From Priapulus caudatus (lineage: Eukaryota > Priapulida > Priapulimorpha > Priapulimorphida > Priapulidae), in NCBI RefSeq assembly GCF_000485595.1, contig NW_014577067.1, forward strand, positions 671,915-701,823: a stretch of 29,909 bases of DNA. The letters are read 5' to 3'. Under the pieces are notes generated by a model, which did not search any database, had not been told where the DNA came from, and saw nothing but the letters and a program-made list of their open reading frames with translations. Position numbers and translations under genes: made by a program. This document shows, piece after piece, positions 28,970 to 29,909 of this stretch; within the stretch, counting starts at the first letter, position 1, and every line of letters begins with the position of its first letter.

Positions 28970-29909
28970 AAATCTATGCTGAGATACCCCTAACCATTTT
29001 AAATGCATATTCCTCACAAAATATAACTCCGCTGGTGAGATATCGCCCATGCTCTAACACACTAACGTAGCCAGATTGTGTACTGGCTGGTATACGCAGC
29101 GGGGATCTTACATGCAAGGTCTTCCTACTATTTTGTAAATAATGTTTACTGATGGAATGTTATCATATAAATCTATGCTAGGATCACTTCTCTTTATTTT
29201 AAATGCATTATCTTTGCAAAATATGATTTCTCTCGGGAGATATTGCGCATGCGCGCGCACCGTGTTAGGCTTTCAGTGCCGTCTGGGGCAAACTTCATAA
29301 TATAGCTTGCTGAGGGGGGAGGGGATGGGAGACTGATGAAAGGTGGCAGGGAAGATAGCTGGGGACGGTAGAAGAAGAAGGAGGCTGAGCGAGTGACAGC
29401 GGAGACAAGGGAAAGGACGCGAGGGCATAAAGTAATTGTTTTGTACCCTTCATGCTAGGGCGCTCTCCTAATTATAAACACAGGTCTACTGATAAAAGTT
29501 TATCAGGGAAATCTATGCTGAGATATACCCTAACCATTTTAAATGCATATTCATCTCAAAATATAACTTCTCTGGTGAGATATTGCGCATGCGCTAACAC
29601 ACTAACGTAGCCAGATTGTGTACGGGTTGGTATGCGCAGCGGGGACTTTACATGCAAGGTCTTCCTCATATTGCTTAAATGATGTCTACTGGTGGAATGT
29701 TATTATATAAATCTATGCTAGGATAACTCCTCTTCATTTTAAATGCATAATCTTTGCAAAATACGATTTCTCTCGGGAAATATTGCGCATGCGCGCGCAC
29801 CGTGTTAGGCGTTTAGTGCTTTCTGAGACAAACTTCGTAATATAGCTTGCTGAGAGAGGAGAGGATGGGAGACTGAGGAAAATGTGGCAGGGAAGATAGC
29901 TGGGGGCGG
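28970..29909 (+). repeat. Higher-order tandem repeat, ~540-bp period, runs off the window
   Basis: About 360 bp at 28970-29330 recurs at 29509-29870. Each copy consists of two diverged ~200-bp sub-units that start AAATCTATGCT and contain TTTTAAATGCAT and ATTGCGCATGCGC. A purine-rich spacer with GTGGCAGGGAAGATAGCTGG follows each copy. The last copy is cut by the window end, so more units probably follow. Confidence 0.85.

Noticed and set aside
1-29909. tRNA, rRNA or other structured RNA genes
   Set aside because: I found no A-box/B-box pair with a cloverleaf and no rRNA-like stretch. The hairpins present behave as DNA repeats.

Overview
The window is nuclear DNA of an invertebrate-type metazoan. 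The evidence is spliceosomal introns with GT/AG borders, three animal-conserved nuclear genes, TTAGGG-type telomere-like repeats (against most arthropods and nematodes), and many short non-autonomous DNA transposons. I cannot name the phylum. The only assembly gap is ten Ns at 11733-11742.

Layout. (1) 1-5010 is an inverted, noisy copy of the DNA at about 11981-16703. It includes a frame-broken NHLRC2 copy on the minus strand (987-3285). (2) 4999-6341 is a CA/CACG array carrying a TIR element with a clean 5-bp target duplication. (3) 6342-11010 has no credible gene. It is packed with nested TIR elements, perfect palindromes, telomere-like blocks and a ~61-bp tandem satellite grown from one arm of a palindrome. 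(4) 11011-11980 holds GT arrays and a direct duplicate of the AT-rich arm segment around the N gap. (5) 11981-16703 is the clean right arm with an intact NHLRC2 in one coding exon (13583-15766). (6) 16704-23873 is a complete 13-exon AASDH (ACSF4) gene encoding about 1186 residues: adenylation domain, carrier domain and PQQ-type propeller. (7) 24483-26131 (minus) is a MICOS subunit gene (APOOL/APOO, MIC27/MIC26 family) converging on AASDH. (8) 26135-29909 has no gene I can support; it holds a possible LTR fragment, hairpins and a ~540-bp higher-order repeat running off the end.

The three genes are housekeeping genes with no evident shared pathway. NHLRC2 is a thioredoxin/NHL protein, AASDH an amino-acid-activating carrier-protein enzyme, and the MICOS subunit shapes mitochondrial cristae. 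The two most notable signals are these. In AASDH, the A10 motif that carries the adenylation catalytic lysine is tandemly amplified ten times in frame. Separately, there is a set of tiny palindromic elements (40-bp and 71-bp) flanked by perfect 7-bp and 9-bp direct repeats, so they look like mobile hairpins. The left arm's discrepancies are insertion-rich, so sequencing or assembly error must be excluded before its NHLRC2 copy is called a pseudogene.
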